Part shown: piece after piece, positions 1-5,654 of the stretch | Numbering within the stretch: the first letter of the stretch is position 1 | Layout: each line of letters opens with the position of its first letter | Assembly (NCBI GenBank): GCA_050049775.1 | Contig: JASFVP010000095.1 | Location: forward strand, 1-6,267 | Source: JABDQZ01 sp050049775 | GTDB lineage: Bacteria; Pseudomonadota; Gammaproteobacteria; Chromatiales; Chromatiaceae | DNA length: 6,267 nucleotides | Direction: 5' to 3' | Made by a program: the position numbers and the translations under genes | The notes under the pieces: model-generated | The model's input: the letters and a program-made list of their open reading frames with translations, nothing else | What the model was told of the DNA's origin: nothing | The model's database searches: none

Positions 1-255
1 GCTGATTAACATGGATACACCGGCGGCCAGCTTGGCCGGCTTAGGGATGCAGTGATTCTGTCGCCAGGCGCGGATCGCCGGGCCGGTGCGTGGATGATTG
101 AGCAATGCCTGGTGCAGGCGTTGGGACGAGTTGGCGAAAGCCCAGGCGGCAATCAGGATGAAAACGGTCGTCGGCATGACCGGCAAAAAGGCACCGATGA
201 TGCCCAGCACCAGACAAATTACCCCCAACAAAAAGTATCCGCTTTTTACCAGCAT
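1..255 (-). CDS. YbaN/DUF454 family inner-membrane protein (partial, C-terminus outside window)
   Basis: The 85 visible residues begin with a hydrophobic stretch (about 6-26) leading into LPVMPTTVF (24-32). A segment WAFANSS (38-44) follows, then GPAIRAW (58-64) and a basic KPAK (72-75). This order matches the DUF454/YbaN family (LPVLPTTPF, then a small hydrophobic patch with SS, then a G-x-x-x-x-W segment), whose members are inner-membrane proteins of about 115-130 residues and poorly known function. The usual Pro after PTT is Val here. The ATG at 255-253 is chosen because an in-frame TAA lies 24 bases upstream and the protein then begins just before the first TM segment, as in E. coli YbaN. 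The Shine-Dalgarno is poor: AGG directly abuts the ATG. The gene is divergent from the helicase. The reading frame is still open at base 1, so the last third is missing from the window. Confidence 0.85.
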   Translation of the reverse strand, partial: MLVKSGYFLLGVICLVLGIIGAFLPVMPTTVFILIAAWAFANSSQRLHQALLNHPRTGPAIRAWRQNHCIPKPAKLAAGVSMLIS

Positions 256-264
256 CCTGTCACA

Positions 265-283
265 ACTATAACCTGTTTATAGT
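265..283. promoter_or_regulatory. Dyad in the divergent ybaN-like/srmB-like gap, candidate operator or back-to-back -10 region
   Basis: ACTATAA (265-271) and TTATAGT (277-283) are perfect 7-bp inverted repeats around CCTGT. Each arm also reads TATAGT outward, a 5/6 match to the -10 consensus. On the + strand this is 278-283, with a weak CTGTCA at 257-262 as a possible -35 (15-bp spacer). On the - strand it is 270-265. The dyad could therefore hold two overlapping divergent promoters or bind a dimeric regulator. This is inference from a short pattern; no known operator is recognised. Confidence 0.3.
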
Positions 284-332
284 ATGCTTTCGGCAGATTT
301 TGATTTACCTGAAGTCGCCGCCCGGACCACTG

Positions 333-1673
333 ATGCAAACCACATTTGACGATCTTTTCCTGGATGCTCGTTTGCTCAGAGCCATTGGCAAACTTTCCTA
401 TAAGGAACCGACCGAAATCCAGCAGCGCCTGCTGCCGGAAGCCATCAATGGTATGGACATCATCGGTTCAGCACCGACCGGCAGTGGCAAGACGGTAGCT
501 TACTTGCTGCCGGTTTTACAAGGGCTGCTGGAAACTCACGGCAAAAAATACTGGCCCAAGGCGCTGATCCTGGTGCCGACGCGGGAGCTGGCCAACCAGG
601 TACGCAAGGTGGTCGAGGCGCTGTCCGAGTTTACCGCCATTCAAAGCACGGTACTGATCGGCGGCGTGCACGAATCGCTGCAACAGCAGTGGCTGGAGCT
701 GCAGCCCGAGGTAGTGGTGGCGACGCCGGGCCGCTTGCTGGACATGCTCGACAAGCAGCAACTGGATCTGCTCAATCTCGAATTCCTCATCATCGATGAA
801 GCCGACCGCATGCTGGACATGGGCTTTCTGCCGGATGTCAGCGCCATCATCGCCCAGACCCCACCGACGCGTCAGACCATGCTGTTTTCCGCAACCATGG
901 AAAATCCGCAGGTGCTGGACTTTGCCGAATCCATCATGGACGAAGCGGTGCGGGTTGAAGTCGGCCTGGCGCGGGCCATACCGGCGGAAATCGAGCAACT
1001 GTGTTACCTGTGCGATTCGGCCCAGCACAAGTTTGATCTGGTGCTGGTGCTGTTGCAGAAATACCAGTCCGGTCCGGAGCACAAGGCATCCGATCCGGAG
1101 ACCGGCAAAACCCTGATTTTCCTCAACACCCGTGCCGGCGCAGAAGACCTTGCCGCGCGACTTCATGCCAGCGGCATCGCTAGTGGTGTGCTGCACGGCG
1201 ATCTGACTCAAAAAGAGCGCAACCAGAAGGTACGGCATTTTCAGGGTGGCCGCCTCAGCGTACTGATTGCGACAGATGTCGCCGCACGCGGCATTCATAT
1301 CGATGAGGTCGAAACCGTCATCAATTATGACATGCCGCGCAACGCCGAGATTTATGTGCACCGCGCCGGGCGTACCGGACGTGCCAAAAACCTCGGCACC
1401 GTGATTTCGCTGGTGGAGGCTTTTGAGGCGAAAACGTTGCATCGTATTGAACGTTTCACGCATCAGCCGATTGAGCGTGTGGTGTTTTCCGGGCTCGAGC
1501 CAAACAATCGGGAACCACAATTCAAACGCAGCAAAAGCAAACCCGGCAAGAAAGTCGTCAAAAAACCGAAGCCGAAACAACGCCTGCGCGACCGCAAGGA
1601 CAAGGGCAAACCGAAGTTGCCGTTGGGCAAGCAGAAGCGACTGGAAATGAAAAAGCAGTCAAAAAAGCGTTGA
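333..1673 (+). CDS. srmB: ATP-dependent DEAD-box RNA helicase, SrmB-like
   Basis: This 446-aa protein has all the DEAD-box core motifs in order: PTEIQ of the Q motif (26-30), Walker A APTGSGKT (47-54), PTRELA (82-87), TPGR (131-134), DEAD (155-158), SAT (186-188), LIFLNT (261-266), ATDVAARG (313-320) and HRAGRTGR (343-350). The catalytic lysine, the DEAD acidic pair and the arginine fingers are present, so it should unwind RNA using ATP. GSAPTGSGKT and DEADRMLDMGF closely resemble E. coli SrmB, which acts in 50S subunit assembly. The tail from about 390 to 446 is very Lys/Arg-rich and fits a C-terminal RNA-binding extension of the SrmB kind. ATG at 333 is chosen because MQTTFDDLFLD lines up with the SrmB start. 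A TTG at 300 would add 11 residues of no evident homology. The Shine-Dalgarno is weak (GGA at 324-326). RhlE-type paralogues are the main alternative assignment. Confidence 0.9.
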   Translation: MQTTFDDLFLDARLLRAIGKLSYKEPTEIQQRLLPEAINGMDIIGSAPTGSGKTVAYLLPVLQGLLETHGKKYWPKALILVPTRELANQVRKVVEALSEFTAIQSTVLIGGVHESLQQQWLELQPEVVVATPGRLLDMLDKQQLDLLNLEFLIIDEADRMLDMGFLPDVSAIIAQTPPTRQTMLFSATMENPQVLDFAESIMDEAVRVEVGLARAIPAEIEQLCYLCDSAQHKFDLVLVLLQKYQSGPEHKASDPETGKTLIFLNTRAGAEDLAARLHASGIASGVLHGDLTQKERNQKVRHFQGGRLSVLIATDVAARGIHIDEVETVINYDMPRNAEIYVHRAGRTGRAKNLGTVISLVEAFEAKTLHRIERFTHQPIERVVFSGLEPNNREPQFKRSKSKPGKKVVKKPKPKQRLRDRKDKGKPKLPLGKQKRLEMKKQSKKR

Positions 1674-1821
1674 CGCGCTGATTTGAACAGGACATGCTTG
1701 CAGCCATGTATACAAATCAGATCAACAAACCGCGAGTAATGGTATGTGTGGCGCTGTGGCGTCAGGCAGCTTGTGCCGTGTGTCCTGTTTACTGATTTAA
1801 CTGACAGTCAGATTTTTAACC
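1674..1821 (+). promoter_or_regulatory. Spacer with competing RNA stems, candidate structured leader of the EamA gene or small RNA
   Basis: No credible ORF lies in this spacer. Three perfect complementary sets are visible. CTGATTTG (1678-1685) pairs with CAAATCAG (1713-1720), capped by ACATG/CATGT (1692-1696 with 1705-1709). AACAGGACA (1686-1694) pairs with TGTCCTGTT (1781-1789). A second CTGATTT (1792-1798) can also pair with AAATCAG (1714-1720). The first two sets cross each other, so they are either alternative folds or a pseudoknot. A further small stem is GCTG/CAGC (1753-1756 with 1767-1770). A TTGACG lies at 1670-1675 at the helicase stop, but I see no convincing -10. I do not recognise a known riboswitch class. 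It could be a cis-regulatory leader, a terminator-ended small RNA, or only the 3' UTR of the helicase. Confidence 0.35.
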
Positions 1822-1860
1822 AAGGCCGCGGATTGAGAGATTCGCGGCCTTTTTGTTTCT
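1822..1860 (+). terminator. Intrinsic terminator between the helicase and the EamA transporter
   Basis: AAGGCCGCG (1822-1830) and CGCGGCCTT (1843-1851) form a 9-bp, GC-rich stem with a 12-nt loop. A T-rich tract follows, with five Ts at 1850-1854, then G and three more Ts. It would end helicase transcripts. The stem finishes only 9 bp before the Shine-Dalgarno of the transporter, so it also sits where a leader attenuator would sit. Confidence 0.8.
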
Positions 1861-1865
1861 GGAGG
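1861..1865 (+). promoter_or_regulatory. Ribosome binding site deciding a GTG start
   Basis: GGAGG lies 8 bases before the GTG at 1874. This favours GTG over the in-frame TTG at 1853, which falls inside the terminator T-tract and lies upstream of this site. Confidence 0.8.
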
Positions 1866-1873
1866 AAAACAAA

Positions 1874-2767
1874 GTGTCTATCCCAGCGGCCTATATCGGT
1901 GTCATCCTGATCTGGACTACCACGCCTTTGGCGATCAAGTGGAGCGGCGAAAGCGCCGGCTTCCTGTTCGGCGTCACCGGTCGTATGGTCATCGGTGTGG
2001 TGCTGGCCAGTGCGCTGCTGTATCTGTCCGGTAAGCGCCTGCTGTGGCATCGCAAGGCGCGCGCCACCTATATGGCTGGCGGCCTGGGTATTTACGGTGC
2101 CATGTCGCTGGTTTACTGGGGGGTGCAATTCATCCCGTCCGGCTGGGTATCGATCATTTTCGGCCTGTCACCGGTGATTACCGGTGTGCTGGCGGCGATC
2201 TGGTTGCAGGAATCGGCGCTCACACCAACGCGGCTGCTCGGGATGTTCCTGGGTTTGTCCGGCCTGTTTCTGGTGTTTGCCGAAGGCGTTGAAGTTTCCC
2301 TGCAGTCGACGCTCGGGATTGTCGCCGTGGTGCTGTCGACGCTGGTGCATTCCTTCAGCACCGTCTGGGTCAAGAAAATTGCTGCGGCCTTGCCGGGCAT
2401 GACCATCACCACAGGGTCACTGGTGGTCGCCGTGCTGTTGTTTCTGCTGACCTGGTTCGTCACCGGCGCACAATGGCCGCAACACCTGAGCCAGCGTTCT
2501 GTCGGCGCGATTGTCTATCTGGGCGTGATCGGCTCGGTGCTGGGTTTCGCCCTGTACTTTTATGTGTTGACCCACGTGCAGGCGACACGGGTTTCATTGA
2601 TCACGTTGATCACTCCGGTGACTGCATTGCTGCTCGGTGCGATTTTCAATGACGAAGTAATCAGCCTGCAGGTCTGGCTGGGTGTCAGTGTGATCTCGCT
2701 GGGGCTGGTGGTGTTCCAGTGGGGTGGCCTCTTTCGCCAGTGGGCGCTATTGCGGGTCAGACGTTGA
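1874..2767 (+). CDS. EamA-family (drug/metabolite transporter superfamily) permease
   Basis: This 297-aa protein is almost wholly hydrophobic, with about ten TM helices (roughly 4-22, 29-51, 65-84, 90-111, 119-137, 147-165, 174-197, 209-230, 238-258 and 264-284). It shows the internal duplication of EamA proteins. SGWVSIIFGLSPVITG and onward to QE (89-113) is mirrored by ATRVSLITLITPVTAL and onward to DE (237-261), each with a Pro in the helix and an acidic end. Length and topology are typical of the family, which exports metabolites, amino acids or drugs; the substrate cannot be read from the sequence. The gene uses a GTG start with a strong Shine-Dalgarno. It sits between two terminators, so it is probably transcribed alone, and expression may depend on readthrough of the upstream one. 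A short basic tail (RVRR) follows the last helix. Confidence 0.88.
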   Translation: MSIPAAYIGVILIWTTTPLAIKWSGESAGFLFGVTGRMVIGVVLASALLYLSGKRLLWHRKARATYMAGGLGIYGAMSLVYWGVQFIPSGWVSIIFGLSPVITGVLAAIWLQESALTPTRLLGMFLGLSGLFLVFAEGVEVSLQSTLGIVAVVLSTLVHSFSTVWVKKIAAALPGMTITTGSLVVAVLLFLLTWFVTGAQWPQHLSQRSVGAIVYLGVIGSVLGFALYFYVLTHVQATRVSLITLITPVTALLLGAIFNDEVISLQVWLGVSVISLGLVVFQWGGLFRQWALLRVRR

Positions 2768-2772
2768 TCTTT

Positions 2773-2817
2773 CCGGTAGGCACGACAGCTACTACACTGT
2801 TGTGCCTACCGGTTTTT
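2773..2817 (+). terminator. Strong intrinsic terminator after the EamA transporter gene
   Basis: CCGGTAGGCAC (2773-2783) pairs perfectly with GTGCCTACCGG (2802-2812). The stem continues through a G-U pair and ACAG/CTGT, giving 16 pairs with an 8-nt loop, followed by five Ts (2813-2817). It begins 5 bases after the transporter stop. The T-tract overlaps the TAA stop (2818-2816) of the convergent 95-aa gene. In the leftward direction the hairpin is followed by AAAGATC, not by a U-tract, so it is mainly a rightward terminator. Confidence 0.9.
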
Positions 2818-3103
2818 AACTGTCTTGGGTCCACTCGGTCAGGGCTTCGATGATTTGCTTGGCCTGGTCCGGGCTGGAGATATTGAATTTCGATTTCTGC
2901 TGGTACTCGCCACCGCGTTTCTGGTAACGGCGGATAGTGTACTTGTCCTTGCTGTATTCCTCCTTGCCGCGATTCCATTCACGATAACGGAAGATGATGG
3001 TCGTCCAGGCACCTTTGGACAGAATCTTCTTGTCGAGTTCATCGATGACATTGATGCCGTCTTCGGCGTAGGTGACGGAAATTTCGTCCGGAGTTGAAGC
3101 CAT
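2816..3103 (-). CDS. Conserved-looking 95-aa protein of unknown function, possible PC4-like nucleic-acid-binding fold
   Basis: I do not recognise this protein as a characterised family. It is 95 aa, soluble, and has no signal peptide or TM segment. After an acidic N-terminus (about 1-25) come a probable strand GAWTTIIFRYREW (31-43), a very basic strand pair DKYTIRRYQKRGGEYQQKSKFNI (53-75) and a C-terminal amphipathic helix from SPDQAKQIIEALTEW (77-91). Alternating aromatic and basic residues on strands followed by one helix recall the PC4/YdbC single-stranded nucleic-acid-binding fold, but that is inference only. The start is the ATG at 3103, with AAGAGGG (3114-3108) 4 bases upstream. An in-frame ATG at 3157 would lie inside the preceding gene and upstream of that site. 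It lies 13 bp downstream of the ankyrin lipoprotein gene on the same strand, so the two are probably cotranscribed. Confidence 0.8.
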   Translation of the reverse strand: MASTPDEISVTYAEDGINVIDELDKKILSKGAWTTIIFRYREWNRGKEEYSKDKYTIRRYQKRGGEYQQKSKFNISSPDQAKQIIEALTEWTQDS

Positions 3104-3116
3104 ATATCCCTCTTGG

Positions 3117-3767
3117 TTATTTGGAAGTTCTTGCGCCGTTGGTCTGCAACAGCTCAATCAGGTCTTTACGCTGCATATCGGTCGCAATGTCCAGTGGCAG
3201 ACGCCCCTGGCGATCAGCTAAATTGACATCCGCATTATTGGCGATCAGCTGTTTGGCGACGATGCGTTGCCCATGTTGTATGGCAATGCTCAGCGGCGTA
3301 TTGCCCTCATCGTTGAGGCTGTTGATATTAGCATCATTCAGCCTGAGAAACTCATAGATGTCGCGATCCGTGACATCGTTTTCGACCGCAGCGAATAGCA
3401 ATTCAGTTGGTTGAAAGTCGGCGCCATATTTTTTGATCAGCATTTCAGCCAGCTGGATACGGCCATTCAACACCGCGATGTACAGCGGCGTTTGTTTATT
3501 GCTGTTGAGACGGTTAACATCGGCACCGTTGTTGAGCAGCAGTCTGGCGATGATGATGCGACCGGCTGAGGCAGCTTCATGTAGTGGCGTCTGGCCATCG
3601 ATGTTGAGCTGGTTGATGTCGGTTTTCCAGTAAATATGCCTTTCGATCTGGTCAATATCGCCGCGTTTGACCGCCAGGTACAAACCGATGCTGGGTTTGT
3701 CCATTTCGCTGCAGGCAGTGACAAGCAGCATGCCGGTCAGCAGGAATAAAAACGAAAGTCGACTCAT
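3117..3767 (-). CDS. Ankyrin-repeat lipoprotein
   Basis: The 216-aa precursor starts with a lipoprotein signal peptide. MSR is followed by a hydrophobic core and the lipobox LVTAC (15-19), with Cys19 as the lipidated residue. Ser at position +2 predicts sorting to the outer membrane rather than retention. The rest is ankyrin repeats, about six units: 26-57 (degenerate), 58-90 (DGQTPLHEAASAGR), 91-120 (KQTPLYIAVLNGR), 121-152 (degenerate), 153-185 (EGNTPLSIAIQHG) and 186-214 (QGRLPLDIA). Each helical pair usually ends in GADVN- or ADVNL-like turns. Ankyrin stacks bind partner proteins, so this is likely a periplasm-facing scaffold or inhibitor; no partner can be named. ATG at 3767 is chosen because it puts the signal peptide at the N-terminus. 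A start at 3857 would add 30 residues of unrelated sequence. No good Shine-Dalgarno precedes it. It is first gene of a unit with the 95-aa protein. Confidence 0.88.
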   Translation of the reverse strand: MSRLSFLFLLTGMLLVTACSEMDKPSIGLYLAVKRGDIDQIERHIYWKTDINQLNIDGQTPLHEAASAGRIIIARLLLNNGADVNRLNSNKQTPLYIAVLNGRIQLAEMLIKKYGADFQPTELLFAAVENDVTDRDIYEFLRLNDANINSLNDEGNTPLSIAIQHGQRIVAKQLIANNADVNLADRQGRLPLDIATDMQRKDLIELLQTNGARTSK

Positions 3768-3774
3768 AACAGTA

Positions 3775-3780
3775 TTGACA
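3775..3780 (+). promoter_or_regulatory. Perfect -35 hexamer TTGACA, candidate promoter of the small membrane-protein gene
   Basis: TTGACA lies in the divergent gap 77 bp before the ATG at 3857. The -10 is not convincing: ATTCAT at 3797-3802 (16-bp spacer) matches only 3 of 6 positions. This is a weak call. No clear promoter is visible for the leftward lipoprotein gene. Confidence 0.25.
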
Positions 3781-3799
3781 ACAAAACTCAGGGTACATT

Positions 3800-3819
3800 C
3801 ATGCCGCCGTAGCGGCGTG
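3800..3819. repeat. GC-rich inverted repeat in the divergent gap
   Basis: CATGCCGC (3800-3807) and GCGGCGTG (3812-3819) form an 8-pair stem (one T-G pair) with a CGTA loop. No T-tract follows on either strand, so it is not a terminator. It may be an operator or a 5' UTR hairpin of the rightward gene. Confidence 0.4.
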
Positions 3820-3856
3820 CTGATGGCCCGGTCAAAGTAACACAGGCCCGGATGCA

Positions 3857-4054
3857 ATGATAAAGAAAATTTTACTGACTGTGTCAGTCATTTTGCTGAT
3901 GTATCTGGTGATTCGCTGGAAACAGCGGCGCCAGCAGCAATTGCGTGAGACGCCGGTGCCTCCGGCTCAGGACAAGGGCATTCGCTTCGCAGCCGGCGCC
4001 TTGCTGGTGATTATGTTGTCCGCGGTGGCTTACTGGGCGTTTTCTACACTTTGA
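3857..4054 (+). CDS. Small two-TM membrane protein of unknown function
   Basis: I do not recognise a family for this 65-aa protein. After MIKK there is a TM segment (about 4-20, ILLTVSVILLMYLVI). A very basic, Gln-rich loop follows (RWKQRRQQQLRE, 21-32), then a short Pro-containing linker and a second TM segment (about 44-63). By the positive-inside rule the basic loop faces the cytoplasm, with both termini outside. The ATG at 3857 is preceded by only a weak GGA (3850-3852). An ATG at 3852 in another frame meets a stop after two codons. The hydrophobic pattern and acceptable codon use argue that it is real, but its small size keeps this uncertain. Its stop TGA (4052-4054) lies inside the 3' end of the convergent chemoreceptor gene, an 11-bp tail-to-tail overlap with no terminator between them. 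Confidence 0.65.
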   Translation: MIKKILLTVSVILLMYLVIRWKQRRQQQLRETPVPPAQDKGIRFAAGALLVIMLSAVAYWAFSTL

Positions 4055-5654
4055 AACGGTCAACCAGTTGGGTCAGTTTGACCGACAGCTGCACCAGGTT
4101 CTGACTGAAATCATTGACCTGTTGCGTGTCTTCACAGGTATTTTCCGCAATCTCACTGATGGTGGTAATGTTTTTCGACACATCCTCGGTAACGCGACTT
4201 TGCTCGGTGGCGGCATTGGCCATCTGGGTATTGAGGTTTTTGATTTCACTGACGCGCTCGGCAATGCTGCGCAGTGAGGTGCCGGCCGCTTCAATCTGGG
4301 TGCCACGTTCGGCAGCGCTTTCACGTGCATTGCTCATGGCGCCCACGGCTTTCTTGGCGTCATCCTGCAGTTGCTCGATGAGTTGCTGGATTTCCTTGGT
4401 GGCTTCATGCGAACGTGTCGCGAGGGTACGTACCTCGTCGGCAACGACGGCAAAACCACGTCCCATTTCACCGGCGCGGGCGGCTTCGATGGCGGCGTTG
4501 AGCGCCAGCAGATTGGTCTGCTCGGCAATATTGCGGATGACATCCAGCACCTGGCCAACATCCTGCGAACGTGTGTCCAACTGATTGATGACGCTGGAGG
4601 CATTTTCAATTTCACCGATCAGGTGATGGATGCCTTGCACGGCGCTGGCCGCCATTTCGGCGCCGGCGCTGCTTTCCTCGTCAGCAGAAATCGAGGCCTG
4701 CTGGGTGCTGTTGGCGCTGTTGTTGACTTCCACGGCGCTGGCGGAAAGCTCGTTGATGGCGGTGGCGATGTTGCCGGTTTGACTCTGTTGCGACTGGGCG
4801 GCGCCCAATGTGGTTTCAGACAACCGCGAGATCTGGTTGGCGGAGTCGGTCACCTGGTGAGCGGTTTCGCGCACGCTTTGAATGCTCTCGTGAAAGGCAT
4901 CGAGCATGCGGTTGAAGGCGTTCGCCAGCATGCCGAGTTCATCTTCGCTTTTGATCGGCAGGCGTATCATGAGATTACAGTTATCCTGGATCTGGTGCAT
5001 GGTGTGCCGGTACTGCTGAATCGGTTTGACCAGGATGTTACGCAGCAGCCAGATGATGATCGCAATGGCGGCGACGAACAGCACGATGCTGAGCAGGGTT
5101 GAAACCAGAATGGTATGACTGACTTTTTTGTCGATCTCGGCAAGCGAGTAACTGGCTTTGACCACGCCGAGTATGGTGCCTTCCGGCACCTGGTGGCAGG
5201 TCAGGCAGTTGGTGCCACGATAATCCGAACTCGCGGCCAGCGGTATCCAGGTAGTGATCTTGCGGCCGTGATCGGTGTCCTGCATGATTTGAAACTGCTC
5301 ACCCTGCATGGCTTTTTTGTCGTGCTCAGATTCAGCGCTTTCGTGTTCCAGGCCTTTGCCGAATACATCGACGATGGCCTTGCTACGCAGGATACTGACT
5401 TCCTCGACACCGTTTTCGCCCAGAATCTTGTCCCTGAGTATGCCACGTTGTGTGGTGGTGCCGGTCAACATCATGGTGTTGACGCCGTCGAAATAGGTGT
5501 TGGCGAGGGCGTCGACTTTTTCGCGCGCCAGTTCGGTGACCAGGTTACGCTGATTGGTGCTGATAAAAACCGCGGTTGTCACCAGCAGTACAGTGAATGT
5601 GATGACCAGGGCCAGTAAAATCTTGGTCTGTATGGTCAGATTATGCAATTTCAT
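4044..5654 (-). CDS. Methyl-accepting chemotaxis protein with a periplasmic c-type haem-binding (CxxCH) sensor domain
   Basis: This 536-aa protein has the classic chemoreceptor layout: TM1 (about 11-32), a periplasmic domain (33-179), TM2 (180-204), HAMP (about 205-257, with P211 and EDELGMLANAFNRM) and a long coiled-coil signalling domain. The hairpin tip, IRNIAEQTNLLALNAAIEAARAGEMGRGFAVVADEVR (373-409), contacts CheA and CheW in this family. The sensor domain contains CLTCH (150-154), the signature for covalent haem c attachment, within a context C-x-x-C-H, a G, then LGVV and SYSL. Similar haem-c sensor domains occur in Geobacter receptors and in Desulfovibrio DcrA, which respond to redox state or oxygen. 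The distal haem ligand is not evident; His105, His111, His129 and His180 are candidates. There is no C-terminal CheR-tethering pentapeptide; it ends in DRFKV. ATG at 5654 has GAGGT 6 bases upstream and overlaps the stop of the oxygenase gene as ATGA, indicating translational coupling. Confidence 0.95.
   Translation of the reverse strand: MKLHNLTIQTKILLALVITFTVLLVTTAVFISTNQRNLVTELAREKVDALANTYFDGVNTMMLTGTTTQRGILRDKILGENGVEEVSILRSKAIVDVFGKGLEHESAESEHDKKAMQGEQFQIMQDTDHGRKITTWIPLAASSDYRGTNCLTCHQVPEGTILGVVKASYSLAEIDKKVSHTILVSTLLSIVLFVAAIAIIIWLLRNILVKPIQQYRHTMHQIQDNCNLMIRLPIKSEDELGMLANAFNRMLDAFHESIQSVRETAHQVTDSANQISRLSETTLGAAQSQQSQTGNIATAINELSASAVEVNNSANSTQQASISADEESSAGAEMAASAVQGIHHLIGEIENASSVINQLDTRSQDVGQVLDVIRNIAEQTNLLALNAAIEAARAGEMGRGFAVVADEVRTLATRSHEATKEIQQLIEQLQDDAKKAVGAMSNARESAAERGTQIEAAGTSLRSIAERVSEIKNLNTQMANAATEQSRVTEDVSKNITTISEIAENTCEDTQQVNDFSQNLVQLSVKLTQLVDRFKV
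5193..5207 (-). other. CLTCH haem c attachment motif of the chemoreceptor
   Basis: These 15 bases encode Cys-Leu-Thr-Cys-His at residues 150-154 of the chemoreceptor, between the two TM segments and therefore on the periplasmic side where haem c is attached. It is the only CxxCH in the protein, which predicts a single haem per subunit. Confidence 0.85.

Noticed and set aside
52..282. A 76-codon + strand frame at the left end
   Set aside because: The minus strand gives a clear YbaN/DUF454 match over the same bases, while this translation is low in hydrophobic order and has no motif.
516..1580. A 354-codon open frame antisense to the helicase gene
   Set aside because: The opposite strand encodes a complete DEAD-box helicase with every motif. 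The antisense translation shows no domain and its composition is that of a shadow frame.
1674..1852. tRNA or known riboswitch in the helicase/transporter spacer
   Set aside because: There is no cloverleaf, no T-loop consensus and no conserved riboswitch core that I recognise. Only the stems described could be supported.
1853..1873. TTG start for the EamA transporter
   Set aside because: It lies within the terminator T-tract and upstream of the GGAGG site, which is correctly spaced for the GTG at 1874.
2825..3097. A 90-codon + strand frame opposite the 95-aa gene
   Set aside because: The minus-strand gene has a good ribosome site and operon spacing. The + frame is its shadow.
3768..3857. Extended N-terminus of the ankyrin protein from an ATG at 3857
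   Set aside because: It would place 30 unrelated residues before a complete lipoprotein signal peptide and lipobox.
4371..5102. A 243-codon + strand frame, and another at 5115-5618
   Set aside because: Both lie antisense to the chemoreceptor coding sequence, whose TM, HAMP and signalling domains are intact. They are Gly/Val/Asp-rich shadow translations without recognisable motifs.
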